Of a DNA stretch of 64,000 nt, positions 8,560-18,725 are shown in pieces. How positions within the stretch are numbered: position 1 is the stretch's first letter; each line of letters begins with the position of its first letter. A program made the translations under genes and the position numbers. This stretch comes from Filibacter tadaridae (GTDB lineage Bacteria; Bacillota; Bacilli; Bacillales_A; Planococcaceae), in the NCBI RefSeq assembly GCF_900609045.1, contig NZ_UXAV01000044.1, forward strand, positions 1 through 64,000. Direction: 5' to 3'. The notes below the pieces were generated by a model. The model was given only the letters and a program-made list of their open reading frames with translations. It did not search any database and was not told the origin of the DNA.

Positions 8560-10715
8560 TCCGATACTTCCTCGTAACCGAGTCTGCGGTAAATTTCTTC
8601 AATCACTTTTTGCGCAGCAACCGGGATGACCGTTCCCGGGCCGAAAATTGCAGCAGCGCCATTTTCACGTAGGAATGCATAGTCTTGTGCGGGAATAACA
8701 CCACCGACAACAATCAGGATATCTTCCCGGCCGATTTTCTTCAGTTCCTCAAGTAGTGCTGGTACAAGCGTTTTATGTCCCGCAGCAAGTGAACTCACTC
8801 CGATAACATGCACGTCATTTTCAGCGGCTTGCAACGCAGTTTCCTCAGGCGTTTGAAAGAGTGGTCCGATATCTACGTCAAAGCCTAAATCCGCGAATGA
8901 AGATGCAATTACTTTCGCTCCGCGGTCGTGGCCGTCCTGCCCCATTTTCGCAACAAGAATACGCGGTCTACGTCCTTCATTCTCCAGAAAGTCTTCTGCC
9001 ATCGCTTTCACTTCATCAATTTCCTCCGCGTTCGAGAAATTCGAACTGTATACACCACTCACCGAACGAATCACCGCCTTATGTCTTCCTGATACACGTT
9101 CAATCGCATCGGAAATTTCACCGATTGTTGCGCGTGCACGTGCTGCGTCCACCGCAAGTTCAAGCAAGTTGCCTTCGCCTGTGCGTGCGGCATTCGTCAA
9201 TTCAGTGAGTGCAAGTGTTACTTCACCGGAATCACGGGTTGCCTTCATCGAATTAATGCGGTCAATTTGTTTCTGACGAACGACTGTATTGTCGATATCC
9301 AAAATATCGATTGGATCTTCCTTATCAAGTCGATACGTATTCACACCGATGATTGACTCGAAACGAGAATCGATTTGGGCTTGACGTATCGCCGCCGCCT
9401 CTTCAATTTTCATCTTCGGCAACCCTGTTTCAATTGCTTTCGCCATACCGCCAAGTTCTTCGACTTCATCAATCAATTCCCATGCTTTTTCCATCAATTC
9501 ATCAGTTAGTTTTTCCACATAGTACGAACCGCCCCATGGGTCGATCACTTTCGTCATCAACGTCTCCTCTTGCAGGAATAACTGCGTATTGCGCGCAATA
9601 CGAGCAGAAAAATCTGTCGGCAAAGCGATTGCTTCGTCGAGTGCATTCGTATGAAGTGACTGTGTATGTCCCATTGCAGCAGCATTCGCTTCAATCAGTG
9701 TCCGCGTAATGTTGTTGAAAGGGTCTTGTTCCGTCAAGCTCCACCCTGAAGTCTGCGAGTGTGTACGAAGCGCCAATGATTTCGGACTTTTCGGATTAAA
9801 CGTCTGCATCATCTGTGCCCACATTTTACGGGCAGCCCGCATTTTTGCGACTTCCATGAAATAGTTTTTGCCGATTGCCCAGAAAAACGATAATCTTGGT
9901 GCGAATGAATCGATATCGATGCCTGCTTTCAAACCGGTACGCACATATTCCAATCCATCCGCTAATGTGTACGCAAGTTCGATATCGGCAGTGGCGCCTG
10001 CTTCTTGCATATGATAGCCGGAAATGGAAATGGAGTTGAATTTCGGCATCTTTTTGGATGTATATTCGAATATATCGGCAATAATCTTCATCGACATATC
10101 CGGAGGGAAAATATACGTATTACGTACCATATATTCTTTCAAAATATCATTCTGTATCGTGCCTGCTAACTTATCGCACGACACACCTTGTTCTTCTGCC
10201 GCCACAATGTAAAATGCCATAATGGGAAGTACTGCGCCGTTCATCGTCATTGAAACTGACATCTGATCGAGCGGGATACCGTCGAATAAGATTTTCATAT
10301 CTTCCACTGAGTCAATAGCAACACCCGCTTTTCCAACATCACCCGTAACACGTGGGTGATCTGAGTCGTAACCACGATGGGTTGCCAGGTCAAATGCGAC
10401 AGATAGCCCTTTTTGGCCCATCGCAAGATTGCGTCTATAGAATGCATTACTTTCTTCGGCAGTAGAAAATCCCGCATATTGGCGAACCGTCCAAGGTCTT
10501 GCAACGTACATCGTCGGATAAGGCCCGCGAGTGTTCGGCGCGATTCCTGGAAAATCATTTACATGTGCAACGGTTTCAATGTCTTTGTCGGTATAAATCG
10601 CTTTGACATCGATTCCTTCATTCGTCTGAAAAGGTTTTTTGGACGGGTTCGTTATCTTTTTCGCGGATTCCATACTAGCATGTAAATCCACTTTACTAAA
10701 ATCAGGCTTGTTCAT
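8556..10715 (-). CDS. mutB: Methylmalonyl-CoA mutase large subunit
   Basis: A 719-residue catalytic subunit that isomerises (R)-methylmalonyl-CoA to succinyl-CoA with adenosylcobalamin. The N-terminal TIM barrel contains [18 protein letters not shown] and the active-site block [14 protein letters not shown]. The C-terminal B12-binding domain starts near 585 with [14 protein letters not shown], whose D-x-H-x-x-G histidine ligates cobalt, and ends in [16 protein letters not shown]. The length equals that of the bacterial large subunit. It overlaps mutA by 14 bp upstream and meaB by 3 bp downstream. Together with the adjacent bkd genes it lets carbon from valine and isoleucine enter the TCA cycle. 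The organism must make or import B12. Confidence 0.97.
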   Translation of the reverse strand: MNKPDFSKVDLHASMESAKKITNPSKKPFQTNEGIDVKAIYTDKDIETVAHVNDFPGIAPNTRGPYPTMYVARPWTVRQYAGFSTAEESNAFYRRNLAMGQKGLSVAFDLATHRGYDSDHPRVTGDVGKAGVAIDSVEDMKILFDGIPLDQMSVSMTMNGAVLPIMAFYIVAAEEQGVSCDKLAGTIQNDILKEYMVRNTYIFPPDMSMKIIADIFEYTSKKMPKFNSISISGYHMQEAGATADIELAYTLADGLEYVRTGLKAGIDIDSFAPRLSFFWAIGKNYFMEVAKMRAARKMWAQMMQTFNPKSPKSLALRTHSQTSGWSLTEQDPFNNITRTLIEANAAAMGHTQSLHTNALDEAIALPTDFSARIARNTQLFLQEETLMTKVIDPWGGSYYVEKLTDELMEKAWELIDEVEELGGMAKAIETGLPKMKIEEAAAIRQAQIDSRFESIIGVNTYRLDKEDPIDILDIDNTVVRQKQIDRINSMKATRDSGEVTLALTELTNAARTGEGNLLELAVDAARARATIGEISDAIERVSGRHKAVIRSVSGVYSSNFSNAEEIDEVKAMAEDFLENEGRRPRILVAKMGQDGHDRGAKVIASSFADLGFDVDIGPLFQTPEETALQAAENDVHVIGVSSLAAGHKTLVPALLEELKKIGREDILIVVGGVIPAQDYAFLRENGAAAIFGPGTVIPVAAQKVIEEIYRRLGYEEVSD

Positions 10716-12387
10716 CAGTCACGCGACCTCCGTTCCATAAAGAAAAAATACGTTGTAGTTTGTCGACTTTGTTTTGGCCCGCATATATAAAACCATCTAA
10801 CCCGGCTTGTAGCCACTTTTCTTCTAGTGCAGCATCATATTTTCCCGCTACATCTACAATCATTTTTTCGGGAGCTCCGGCCAAGAGTTGTTCCATTACG
10901 GTTTCTGTCATTGCAGGAGTCGCACAAACGATTGCATAATCCGGTAATTCAGCAGCAAGCCATTCATTTGCTTCCTCAGCATTTTTAAAAGCAGGGCTCC
11001 ATTCTGACTGAAGGCCACCCGTCGCCAAAAATCCACTAACGAAGTCAGCACGTGGTTTGAAGTCCTTTAAATCACCGAAAGTTAACAACACCGTACGGAT
11101 CTCTTCATCCGCAAATTGTGTTCTCAGTCTTTCAAATGGTCCAGCAAGACGTTCGACAGCTTGAATGCCATCCCAATCAGTGAGGGTCGTATCCGTCAGT
11201 TCAGCGTAGACATTCGTTCCGATTAATGATTTCTTGCCAGTTGCAACTTCAGCTTTGCGCTCCTCCAACAATGTGGCCAATCTACCTGATTCATCGAAAG
11301 CTTGATAGCCGCCAGACGCTTCAATTTCCAAAAACAATACCCAGGCATGTTCAACAAGTTCCGACGTCAATGTTTCGATGAAATACGTTCCACCAGCCGG
11401 GTCAATCACTTTGTCGATATGTGTCTCTTCTTTAATAACTAGTTGGATATTGCGTGCTATCCGTATAGAGCTATCTGTCGGGCCCGTCAAAATAGTATGC
11501 GGGTGAACAGTGATCATATCGGCACCACCTAATACAGCAGCGAGGGTTTCATTGCCCGCACGTAATACATTCACATAAGGATCTAGTTTCGAATAAGACC
11601 GAAGCGAAGTCGTCGCGAGAACTGGTATATAGGGTGCTTCTGTTACGTCATATGCGCTGCAGAATGCTTGCCAACAGATACGAAATGCGCGGAATTTCGC
11701 TATTTCCATAAAGAAATGAGTATCCACCGCAAAATGAACGAAGAATTCGGCGGCAAAATCAGCAAAGTCAGTTGCATTTGTAGCCTGTTCGGCACCTATT
11801 GCAAGGGCCAATGCAAGTTCAGTCACAGCGTCCGCTCCGTCATGATGCGCATGCCACATGTCTGCCCCGACTGATTTCACATTCGCATAACCGTTAGGAA
11901 GCGCCCAACCCTTCACAGAAACAGCTCCTGTTACCGCCGCGCGCTCCTCTGGTGCAACAAGTTCAAACACGTTTAAGATAGGATCATCCAGCTTGGTGTT
12001 TGTTAGATAAACGGGATAGTCTTTCATGAGGTTTGCCAGTTCTTGTTGGGACACTTCATCCCAAACCAGTTGCTTTGTACCATCGTAGACAATTGCTTCA
12101 TTGCCACGGCTTATGGACGTTCTCAATCGGTCGAGGAAATCCTTCCCGTCTTCTCCGAATGTTTGCTGAGCAATTATCCAGCTTGCATCTTTTTTTATAG
12201 AACGTTTTTTATGTAGACGTTTTTCATAATCTTCTAGTGTATATAAAGGCTTTAGGTCAATTCCTTCAATGGTTTTTGTTACAAGCGATTCAAGAGGCTT
12301 CCCTCTCAAAGACTGAGTCGCTGCTTCTTTCCATTGGTCAACAGTCGACTTTTTAAATGTTGTCGTTTTCATCTTTTGTATCGTCAT
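10702..12387 (-). CDS. mutA: Methylmalonyl-CoA mutase small subunit
   Basis: A 561-residue protein homologous to the large subunit but non-catalytic. It shares the barrel segment with [20 protein letters not shown] and [20 protein letters not shown]. In its C-terminal cobalamin-like fold the D-x-H-x-x-G motif is missing, as is normal for the beta subunit of the heterodimer. The family length is about 600-640, so this one is somewhat short at the N terminus. The start ATG is preceded by GGGGGAGGGA. It is the first gene of the operon mutA-mutB-meaB and lies 114 bp downstream of bkdB in the same direction, separated from it by a terminator. Confidence 0.93.
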   Translation of the reverse strand: MTIQKMKTTTFKKSTVDQWKEAATQSLRGKPLESLVTKTIEGIDLKPLYTLEDYEKRLHKKRSIKKDASWIIAQQTFGEDGKDFLDRLRTSISRGNEAIVYDGTKQLVWDEVSQQELANLMKDYPVYLTNTKLDDPILNVFELVAPEERAAVTGAVSVKGWALPNGYANVKSVGADMWHAHHDGADAVTELALALAIGAEQATNATDFADFAAEFFVHFAVDTHFFMEIAKFRAFRICWQAFCSAYDVTEAPYIPVLATTSLRSYSKLDPYVNVLRAGNETLAAVLGGADMITVHPHTILTGPTDSSIRIARNIQLVIKEETHIDKVIDPAGGTYFIETLTSELVEHAWVLFLEIEASGGYQAFDESGRLATLLEERKAEVATGKKSLIGTNVYAELTDTTLTDWDGIQAVERLAGPFERLRTQFADEEIRTVLLTFGDLKDFKPRADFVSGFLATGGLQSEWSPAFKNAEEANEWLAAELPDYAIVCATPAMTETVMEQLLAGAPEKMIVDVAGKYDAALEEKWLQAGLDGFIYAGQNKVDKLQRIFSLWNGGRVTDEQA

Positions 12388-12459
12388 GATGGTTACGTCC
12401 CTCCCCCGATAATCTGTCTCTTTTAGTTTACACGACTGTGTATACCGTTGAAAGCTGAA

Positions 12460-12492
12460 AAATCCGAAACCGCTAGAAACGGTTTCGGATTT
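12460..12492 (-). terminator. Rho-independent terminator of the bkd operon
   Basis: A perfect 13-bp stem, AAATCCGAAACCG (12460-12472) with CGGTTTCGGATTT (12480-12492), encloses a 7-base loop just after the bkdB stop codon. On the minus strand it ends in TTTTTC. It separates bkd from mutA. Confidence 0.85.
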
Positions 12493-12501
12493 TCGACTAC
12501 G

Positions 12502-13833
12502 TTAATAGACGGATGTATTTTCAGCAGTTACATTTTCAAGAATTTGTTTCACACGTGCAAGGAATTGTCCACATACAAGACCATCTAGTACACGGTGATC
12601 TAATGATAGACATAAGTTGACCATATCACGTACACCAATCATGCCACCATCCATTACAACTGGACGTTTCACAATGGATTCCACTTGTAAAATAGCGGCT
12701 TGCGGATGATTGATGATACCCATTGACTGAACAGAACCGAATGATCCAGTATTGTTGACAGTAAATGTACCGCCTTGCATTTCGGCTGACTTCAACTTGC
12801 CCGAACGTACTTTACCAGCAAGTTCTTGAATGTCGCGTCCAATGCCTTTAATCGTTTTGTCATCCGCATTTTTGATGACAGGTACGTAAAGTGAATCCTC
12901 TGTTGCAACGGCGATTGAAATATTGATATCTTTTTTCTGAATGATTTTGTCGCCTGCCCACATCGAATTCATCATCGGGAATTCTTTCAATGCTTGAGAT
13001 ACCGCTTTTACGAAAAACGCAAAGTATGTCAGATTAAAGCCTTCTTTTTGTTTGAAGTCCTTTTTCAATGAATCACGATAGTGAACTAGATTTGTTACAT
13101 CCACTTCAATCATCATCCAAGCGTGTGGCGCTTCGTGTTTAGAACGTAGCATATTCGATGCAATCGCACGTCGAACGCCTGTAACAGGGATTTCAATGTC
13201 TCCTGCAGCAGTTGGGATATTCGTTGGCTCCGCGGCTTTAGGAGCTGGTTGTGGTGAAGGTGCTGGTTGTGCTGCACGTTCTGGAGCTTCTGGGCTAGGT
13301 GTAGCGGAAGCTGTAGGGATAGTGCCGCTTTCGATAATCGCTTTGATATCCTTGCGCGTGATACGGCCTTCATTGCCGGATCCTTCAACAAGTGTCAAGT
13401 CAATACCGTTGTCTTGCGCCAGGCGAAGTACTGCAGGTGAATAACGACCTGCTGCTGCCCCTTTTTCACGTTTTAAGGATGAACTTTGTTCACTTTTTAA
13501 CGGAGAAGATGGTTCCAGAGCACCTGCTGCTGGCATTTCATTGGCAGGCTCACTTTTAGCAGGCGCCACCTCTACAGGTACTGCACTTCCACCTTCAGTT
13601 TCAATCACACAAACGATTGCTCCAACATCGACAGTTTCGCCTTCTTGTGCGATTAATTCTTTAATCGTCCCTGCGAATGAAGAAGGGACTTCGGCTGTAA
13701 CTTTGTCTGTATTCACTTCTGCAAGCGGATCATATTTGTTGACCGTATCGCCTGGTTTTACAAGCCATTTCTCGATTGTGCCTTCAGTGACACTTTCCCC
13801 GAGTTGCGGCATTAGAATGTTTTCAATAGCCAA
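12502..13833 (-). CDS. bkdB: Branched-chain alpha-keto acid dehydrogenase E2 (dihydrolipoyl transacylase)
   Basis: The core acyltransferase of the branched-chain keto acid dehydrogenase complex. The lipoyl domain covers residues 1-80 with the lipoylated lysine in VNTDKVTAEV (Lys44). A Pro/Ala/Ser-rich linker follows, then the E3-binding domain (RYSPAVLRLAQDNGIDL...GRITRKDIKAII), a second Ala-Pro linker, and the catalytic domain ending in LSLDHRVLDG with the active-site His and Asp. An upstream in-frame ATG at 13846-13848 overlaps the ribosome binding site GGAGGT. The real start is therefore the TTG at 13831-13833, seven bases after it, giving MAIENILMPQLGES as in the Bacillus protein. It is the last gene of the bkd operon. 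Confidence 0.93.
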   Translation of the reverse strand: MAIENILMPQLGESVTEGTIEKWLVKPGDTVNKYDPLAEVNTDKVTAEVPSSFAGTIKELIAQEGETVDVGAIVCVIETEGGSAVPVEVAPAKSEPANEMPAAGALEPSSPLKSEQSSSLKREKGAAAGRYSPAVLRLAQDNGIDLTLVEGSGNEGRITRKDIKAIIESGTIPTASATPSPEAPERAAQPAPSPQPAPKAAEPTNIPTAAGDIEIPVTGVRRAIASNMLRSKHEAPHAWMMIEVDVTNLVHYRDSLKKDFKQKEGFNLTYFAFFVKAVSQALKEFPMMNSMWAGDKIIQKKDINISIAVATEDSLYVPVIKNADDKTIKGIGRDIQELAGKVRSGKLKSAEMQGGTFTVNNTGSFGSVQSMGIINHPQAAILQVESIVKRPVVMDGGMIGVRDMVNLCLSLDHRVLDGLVCGQFLARVKQILENVTAENTSVY

Positions 13834-13853
13834 TACACTTACCTCCATCTCGA

Positions 13854-14837
13854 TTAAAATTCAGCGAGTTCACGTGCCGCTTTTTCGACTTTGTCCGGAT
13901 TGACCATGAAGAACTTCTCCATTGTTGGTGCATATGGCATCGCAGGAACATCCGGTCCAGCAAGACGTTTAATAGGTGCATCCAAGTCAAAGAGGCAGTT
14001 TTCTGCGATGATTGCTGCAACTTCACTTATAATGCTACCTTCTTTGTTATCTTCAGTAACAAGTAGTACTTTGCCTGTTTTAGAAGCCGCTTCGATGATG
14101 CCTTCTTTATCTAATGGATAGATTGTACGCAAATCAAGAATATGAGCCGAAATTCCGTCCTCCGCCAGTCGCTCAGCAGCTTGCAATGCAAAGTGGACAC
14201 AAAGGCCATAAGTGATGATTGTCAGGTCGTCCCCTTCGCGTTTAACATCCGCTTTTCCGATTGGAAGTACATAATCATCTTCTGGAACTTCACCTTTTAT
14301 AAGACGGTATGCGCGTTTATGCTCGAAGAAAAGAACTGGATCTTCATCACGGATTGCCGCTTTAAGGAGCCCTTTTGCATCATATGGCGTTGAAGGGATC
14401 ACAACTTTTAGTCCCGGTGTGCTTGCAAACATCGATTCCACAGATTGTGAATGATAGAGTGCTCCGTGGACTCCGCCGCCAAATGGTGCGCGGATAACAA
14501 TCGGACAAGTCCAGTCATTATTTGAGCGATAGCGAATTTTCGCAGCTTCGGACACGATTTGATTGACAGCAGGCATGATGAAGTCAGCAAACTGCATTTC
14601 CGCAATCGGACGCAATCCGTACATCGCAGCACCAATTCCGACGCCTGCAATTGCAGATTCCGCGAGTGGTGTATCTAGCGCACGGTACTCTCCGAATTGA
14701 TCGTAGAGGCCTGTTGTCGCTTTAAATACGCCACCTTTACGGCCAACGTCTTCTCCGAGAACGAATACACGGTCATCCCGTTCCATTTCTTCTTTCATTG
14801 CCAATGTGATGGCATCGATATAGGACATTACAGCCAT
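13854..14837 (-). CDS. bkdAB: Branched-chain alpha-keto acid dehydrogenase E1 beta subunit
   Basis: A 327-residue transketolase-type E1 beta subunit with the typical start TYIDAITLAMKEEMERDDRVFVLGEDVG-like pattern and the conserved blocks APFGGGVHGALYHSQS and FFEHKRAYR. It pairs with BkdAA to decarboxylate branched-chain 2-keto acids using thiamine diphosphate. Its ATG shares one base with the stop of bkdAA (TAATG), and AAGGAGG lies nine bases upstream. The next gene, bkdB, starts 20 bp downstream. Confidence 0.95.
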   Translation of the reverse strand: MAVMSYIDAITLAMKEEMERDDRVFVLGEDVGRKGGVFKATTGLYDQFGEYRALDTPLAESAIAGVGIGAAMYGLRPIAEMQFADFIMPAVNQIVSEAAKIRYRSNNDWTCPIVIRAPFGGGVHGALYHSQSVESMFASTPGLKVVIPSTPYDAKGLLKAAIRDEDPVLFFEHKRAYRLIKGEVPEDDYVLPIGKADVKREGDDLTIITYGLCVHFALQAAERLAEDGISAHILDLRTIYPLDKEGIIEAASKTGKVLLVTEDNKEGSIISEVAAIIAENCLFDLDAPIKRLAGPDVPAMPYAPTMEKFFMVNPDKVEKAARELAEF

Positions 14838-15841
14838 TATTCGTTCCCTCCTTCAGCGTACACATGGAGCAGTGCAGATTCAGGTTCCGCATATGGCGTG
14901 TTTTCTGCATAATCCGTCGCTTCATTTACTTCTTTCATAATACGGGCATCTATTTCTTTTTCGAGTTCTTCCGTTAATACGCCAGCTTCTTTTAGATAAG
15001 CCGCGAATTTTGGAATCGGGTCGAGTTTACGTTCAGTTTCAAGTTCTTCAGCATCACGGTATAAACGTTGATCGTCATCTGACGAGTGAGCTGTAAGGCG
15101 GTAACAGATTGTTTCTACCAAGCTTGGTCCTTCGCCATTACGTGCCCGTTCAGCAGCTTCTTTGACCACTTTGTACACTTCAAGTGGATCAGTGCCATCA
15201 ACAGTAACGCCAGGCATTCCGTAGCCGATTGCGCGATCTGATACATTCTCGCATGCGAGTTGTTTTTCGATAGGAACTGAAATTGCATATTTATTGTTTT
15301 CGACCATAATAATAGTTGGCAATTTGTGGACACCGGCGAAGTTCATGCCTTCATGGAAATCACCTTGGTTGGAAGAACCTTCACCAAGTGTAACGAATGT
15401 AACGAAGTCTTCGTTTTTAATCTTCGCTGCAAGTGCAACACCTACTGCATGTGGAAGCTGTGTCGTAACGGGTGATGAACCTGTGATGATACGATTTTTA
15501 CGTTGACCGAAATGACCTGGCATTTGACGACCGCCTGAATTTGGATCTTCCGCTTTTGCAAACGCCGAAAGCATCAATTCTTTTGGTGTCATTCCGAAAT
15601 GCAGGACAACGCCCATATCACGATAATAAGGAGCGATCCAGTCTTTCGTGTTATCAAGCGCATAGGCTGCGCCTACTTGTGCAGCTTCCTGTCCTTGACA
15701 TGAAATGACGAATGGGATTTTCCCGGCACGGTTGAGGAGCCACATACGCTCATCGATTCGGCGGGCCATCATCATTGTTTCAAAAATGTGTAGCAGGTCT
15801 TCGTTCGTCAAACCAAGTTCCTCGTGACGATTTTTTGCCAT
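14837..15841 (-). CDS. bkdAA: Branched-chain alpha-keto acid dehydrogenase E1 alpha subunit
   Basis: A 334-residue E1 alpha subunit. The thiamine-diphosphate motif is in TLGEGSSNQGDFHEGMNFAG with VENNKYAISVP, and the phosphorylation-loop region TAHSSDDDQRLYRDAEE is conserved. Substrates are the keto acids of Leu, Ile and Val. It is preceded by a 278-bp gap that separates it from lpdV and contains two tandem 105-bp repeats. Expression of the E1/E2 genes may therefore be uncoupled from the upstream ptb-bcd-buk-lpdV part. The start ATG follows AAAGGGGGATAA at a usual distance. Confidence 0.95.
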   Translation of the reverse strand: MAKNRHEELGLTNEDLLHIFETMMMARRIDERMWLLNRAGKIPFVISCQGQEAAQVGAAYALDNTKDWIAPYYRDMGVVLHFGMTPKELMLSAFAKAEDPNSGGRQMPGHFGQRKNRIITGSSPVTTQLPHAVGVALAAKIKNEDFVTFVTLGEGSSNQGDFHEGMNFAGVHKLPTIIMVENNKYAISVPIEKQLACENVSDRAIGYGMPGVTVDGTDPLEVYKVVKEAAERARNGEGPSLVETICYRLTAHSSDDDQRLYRDAEELETERKLDPIPKFAAYLKEAGVLTEELEKEIDARIMKEVNEATDYAENTPYAEPESALLHVYAEGGNE

Positions 15842-15889
15842 CTTAGTTATCCCCCTTTATAAAAGAAAAAATGAGTGTTGTATATATGC

Positions 15890-15994
15890 GGCCAGGCGCT
15901 CGGGTCATAAGCCGTTCAGGCTGTACGGCAAAGTGCGCCGTTTCGCCTGACCGTCTTATGCCTGTCGCGCCTATGCAGGCCGCCTCCGCTTTTC
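15890..15994. repeat. 105-bp tandem repeat inside the bkd operon, copy 1
   Basis: Exactly 105 bp, from GGCCAGGCGCTCGGG to CCTCCGCTTTTC. It matches the copy at 16014-16118 at all but four positions. It is GC-richer than its surroundings and full of short inverted segments such as GTCATAAGCCGT against CGTCTTATGCCT. The flanking word TCTAGCTCCGG also occurs next to dispersed intergenic repeats of other Bacillales. Confidence 0.85.
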
Positions 15995-16013
15995 GTTGTT
16001 GTCTAGCTCCGGC

Positions 16014-16118
16014 GGCCAGGAGCTCGGGTCATAAGCCGTTCCGGCTGTACGGCAAAGTGCGCCGTGTCGCCTGACCGTCTTATGCCTGTCGCGCCTGTGC
16101 AGGCCGCCTCCGCTTTTC
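16014..16118. repeat. 105-bp tandem repeat inside the bkd operon, copy 2
   Basis: Second copy, offset by 124 bp, ending one base before the lpdV stop codon. The four differences (C/A, A/C, T/G, A/G) show the two copies are young or kept alike by conversion. In the bkd transcript the pair lies directly after lpdV and could act as an attenuator or RNA processing site. Confidence 0.85.
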
Positions 16119-16119
16119 T

Positions 16120-17547
16120 TTACATATGAATAGCTTTACCCTCTACTGCCAGTGCGGCTTCGCCCATTACTTCGGATAAGGAAGGATGTGGGTGGATTGT
16201 ACTTGCTACTTCCCATGGGGTTGCGTCAAGTACCATTGCAAGCCCTGCTTCAGATATTAAATCTGTAACATGTGCGCCGATCATATGAACACCAAGAATA
16301 TCATCTGTTTTCTTATCAGCAATAATTTTTACGAAGCCATCTGAATTACCGTTGACGAGTGCTTTTCCAATTGCCATGAACGGGAATTTCCCAACTTTGA
16401 CATCGAAGCCTTGCTCTTTTGCTTGTTGTTCGGTAATACCGACACTGGAAGCTTCAGGGCTTGAGTAGATACAACGGGAAATTTTTGTGTAATCGATTGG
16501 TTCATTTTTTTGATTGGCAATATGCTCTACAGCTACGATTCCTTCATGTGAAGCAACATGTGCTAATTGAAGCCCGCCGATTACATCTCCAATCGCATAA
16601 ATATGATGTTCTTTTGTTTGGAATGTCGGTCTTGTTTTGATATATCCTTTTTCAATTTCAATTTCCGTATTATCCATGCCGATTCCCTCGACATTTGCTT
16701 GTCGTCCAACGGATACGAGCATTTTTTCAGCTGTGTATTCTGTTGGTCCGCCTTTTAATTCGGCTGAAATTGTTACAGAGTCTTCCTTTTTAACAAGTGA
16801 TTCCGGCATTACTTTAGCACTTGTCACAAAAGTGATTCCTTTTTTGGTCAATAGTTTTTTCATTTCTTTAGAAATGTCTTCATCTTCAGTCGGGATAATA
16901 CGATCGGCATATTCAAGCACTGTGACCTCGACGCCGAAATCATTCAGCATAGATGCCCACTCGATTCCGATTACACCGCCACCAACGATGATGATTGATT
17001 TAGGTAATGTCTCCATAGACAATGCACCGTCTGAAGACATTACTTGTTTTTCGTCAATTTCCAAACCTGGTAACGTACGTGGACGGGATCCGGTTGCGAT
17101 GATTAAATTTTTTAAAATAAGCATCTCGTTTTCTTCGCCGTTATTCATCTCCACAGAAATCGTTCCTGGCATAGGAGAGAAAATAGAGGGTCCGAGCATT
17201 CTTCCAAGTCCTTCGTAGACATCGATTTTCCCTTTTTTCATAAGTGCAGTAACGCCTGCGTGTAGCTGTTTGACCACGCCTTCTTTACGTGCTTGCACAC
17301 GGCTGAAATCGAGTGTAACACCTGTTGTATCAACGCCAAAGTCAGCTGCCTTATTTTTTGCCGTATCGAATACTTCAGCACTTTTCAGCAAAGCCTTACT
17401 TGGAATACATCCTTTATGAAGACATGTTCCACCAAGTTCTCCTTTTTCGACAAGTGCTGTTTTAAGTCCTAGTTGTGCCGCGCGGATAGCTGCAACATAG
17501 CCGCCTGTCCCGCCGCCTAGTATTACTAAATCATATTCCTGTGCCAT
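16120..17547 (-). CDS. lpdV: Dihydrolipoamide dehydrogenase (E3) of the branched-chain complex
   Basis: A flavoprotein that reoxidises the lipoyl groups of BkdB with NAD. The FAD-binding start is YDLVILGGGTGGYVAAIRAA. The redox-active disulphide is in GGTCLHKGCIPSKALL, the NAD site in IIVGGGVIGIEWASML, and the C-terminal His-Glu pair in IHPHPSLSEVMGEAAL. A longer frame begins six codons upstream, but its ATG overlaps the ribosome binding site AAGGAGG. The ATG at 17545-17547 lies eight bases behind that site and gives MAQEYDLVILGG. About 475 residues is the normal family length. Confidence 0.95.
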   Translation of the reverse strand: MAQEYDLVILGGGTGGYVAAIRAAQLGLKTALVEKGELGGTCLHKGCIPSKALLKSAEVFDTAKNKAADFGVDTTGVTLDFSRVQARKEGVVKQLHAGVTALMKKGKIDVYEGLGRMLGPSIFSPMPGTISVEMNNGEENEMLILKNLIIATGSRPRTLPGLEIDEKQVMSSDGALSMETLPKSIIIVGGGVIGIEWASMLNDFGVEVTVLEYADRIIPTEDEDISKEMKKLLTKKGITFVTSAKVMPESLVKKEDSVTISAELKGGPTEYTAEKMLVSVGRQANVEGIGMDNTEIEIEKGYIKTRPTFQTKEHHIYAIGDVIGGLQLAHVASHEGIVAVEHIANQKNEPIDYTKISRCIYSSPEASSVGITEQQAKEQGFDVKVGKFPFMAIGKALVNGNSDGFVKIIADKKTDDILGVHMIGAHVTDLISEAGLAMVLDATPWEVASTIHPHPSLSEVMGEAALAVEGKAIHM

Positions 17548-17574
17548 AGAAATGGCCTCCTTCATAACGACCCG

Positions 17575-18657
17575 TCAAGACGGGTAGATTTTAGCTGTCT
17601 CTTCCCCAGAAAGGACACGATTCGCGCCTTCCGCAAGAGCTTGCAGTTCATCTTCGCCAGGGTAGACGATAATATCAGCAATCCAGTCAACTTTTGACGA
17701 AATCGATTCGATGAATTCTTTGCCGTAAGCCAGTCCGCCCGTTAGGATAATTGCGTCCACTTTCCCACACAAAACCGCGGCTGAACTACCAATTTCTTTC
17801 GCAACTTGATAAGCCATCGCATCATAGATCAGTTTAGCTTGCTTATCGCCTGTTGCAATTCGTTTTTCTACTTTAACGGCGTCATTCGTTCCAAGATAAC
17901 CGACAAGTCCACCATGACCAACCAGTTTTTTCATCACTTCATCACGGAAATGCTCCCCTGAAAAACAAAGTTCGACAAGGTCTCCCGCTGGTACTGTTCC
18001 TGCTCTTTCCGGGCTAAAAGGTCCATCACCGTGAAGTCCATTATTTACATCGATTACTTTTCCATATTCATGAACGCCGACTGTAATTCCGCCGCCCAAA
18101 TGTGTAACGATTAGCTTAAGATCTTCATACTTTTTGCCGATTTGTTTAGCATACCGCCTTGCCACCGCTTTTTGGTTTAATGCATGAAAGATTGATTTTC
18201 GATCAATTAATGCAAAACCCGAAATCCGTGCAAGCGGCGCTAATTCATCAACAACTACGGGATCGACTATAAAAGCCGGGATATTGAGTGTGGTAGCAAT
18301 TTCTTTTGCAAGTATTGCACCCAGATTGGAAGCGTGTTGCCCTGCATAGCCTTTTTTCAAATCAATGATCATTGCTTCATTGACCGTGTAAGTGCCACCT
18401 TCAATCGGGCGGAGTAAACCGCCTCGACCGCAGACAGCATCAAGTTCCTGTATGTTGATATCTTCATTTGAAAGCGCGTTTAGTATGCCGTCTTTTCGAT
18501 ATGCATACTGATCGATGATGGAAGGATACTGTTCGATTTCTTCAGTAGAATGTCGGAGTGTATTCTCCATCAACAGATTTCCGCCATCATAGACGCCAAT
18601 TTTTGTCGATGTGGATCCTGGATTAATCACCAAGATTCGAAATGATTGTGCGCACAC
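17575..18657 (-). CDS. buk: Butyrate / branched-chain fatty acid kinase
   Basis: An acetokinase-family enzyme that converts branched acyl phosphates and ADP to free acids and ATP, downstream of Ptb. The N-terminal nucleotide fold [18 protein letters not shown] and the middle block [19 protein letters not shown] are diagnostic, as is [12 protein letters not shown] near the C terminus. The upstream ATG lies in the ribosome binding site. The likely start is GTG at 18655-18657, seven bases behind AAGGAGG. Neighbours are bcd upstream and lpdV 27 bp downstream. In this operon the pathway can yield short branched acids and ATP, or feed acyl-CoA primers to fatty acid synthesis. Confidence 0.93.
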   Translation of the reverse strand: MCAQSFRILVINPGSTSTKIGVYDGGNLLMENTLRHSTEEIEQYPSIIDQYAYRKDGILNALSNEDINIQELDAVCGRGGLLRPIEGGTYTVNEAMIIDLKKGYAGQHASNLGAILAKEIATTLNIPAFIVDPVVVDELAPLARISGFALIDRKSIFHALNQKAVARRYAKQIGKKYEDLKLIVTHLGGGITVGVHEYGKVIDVNNGLHGDGPFSPERAGTVPAGDLVELCFSGEHFRDEVMKKLVGHGGLVGYLGTNDAVKVEKRIATGDKQAKLIYDAMAYQVAKEIGSSAAVLCGKVDAIILTGGLAYGKEFIESISSKVDWIADIIVYPGEDELQALAEGANRVLSGEETAKIYPS

Positions 18658-18725
18658 ACGAGATCCTCCTTCCATCTCACCATCGATTAACTTTCACGAA
18701 TGGAACCGTATTTTATAAAGCCTGA

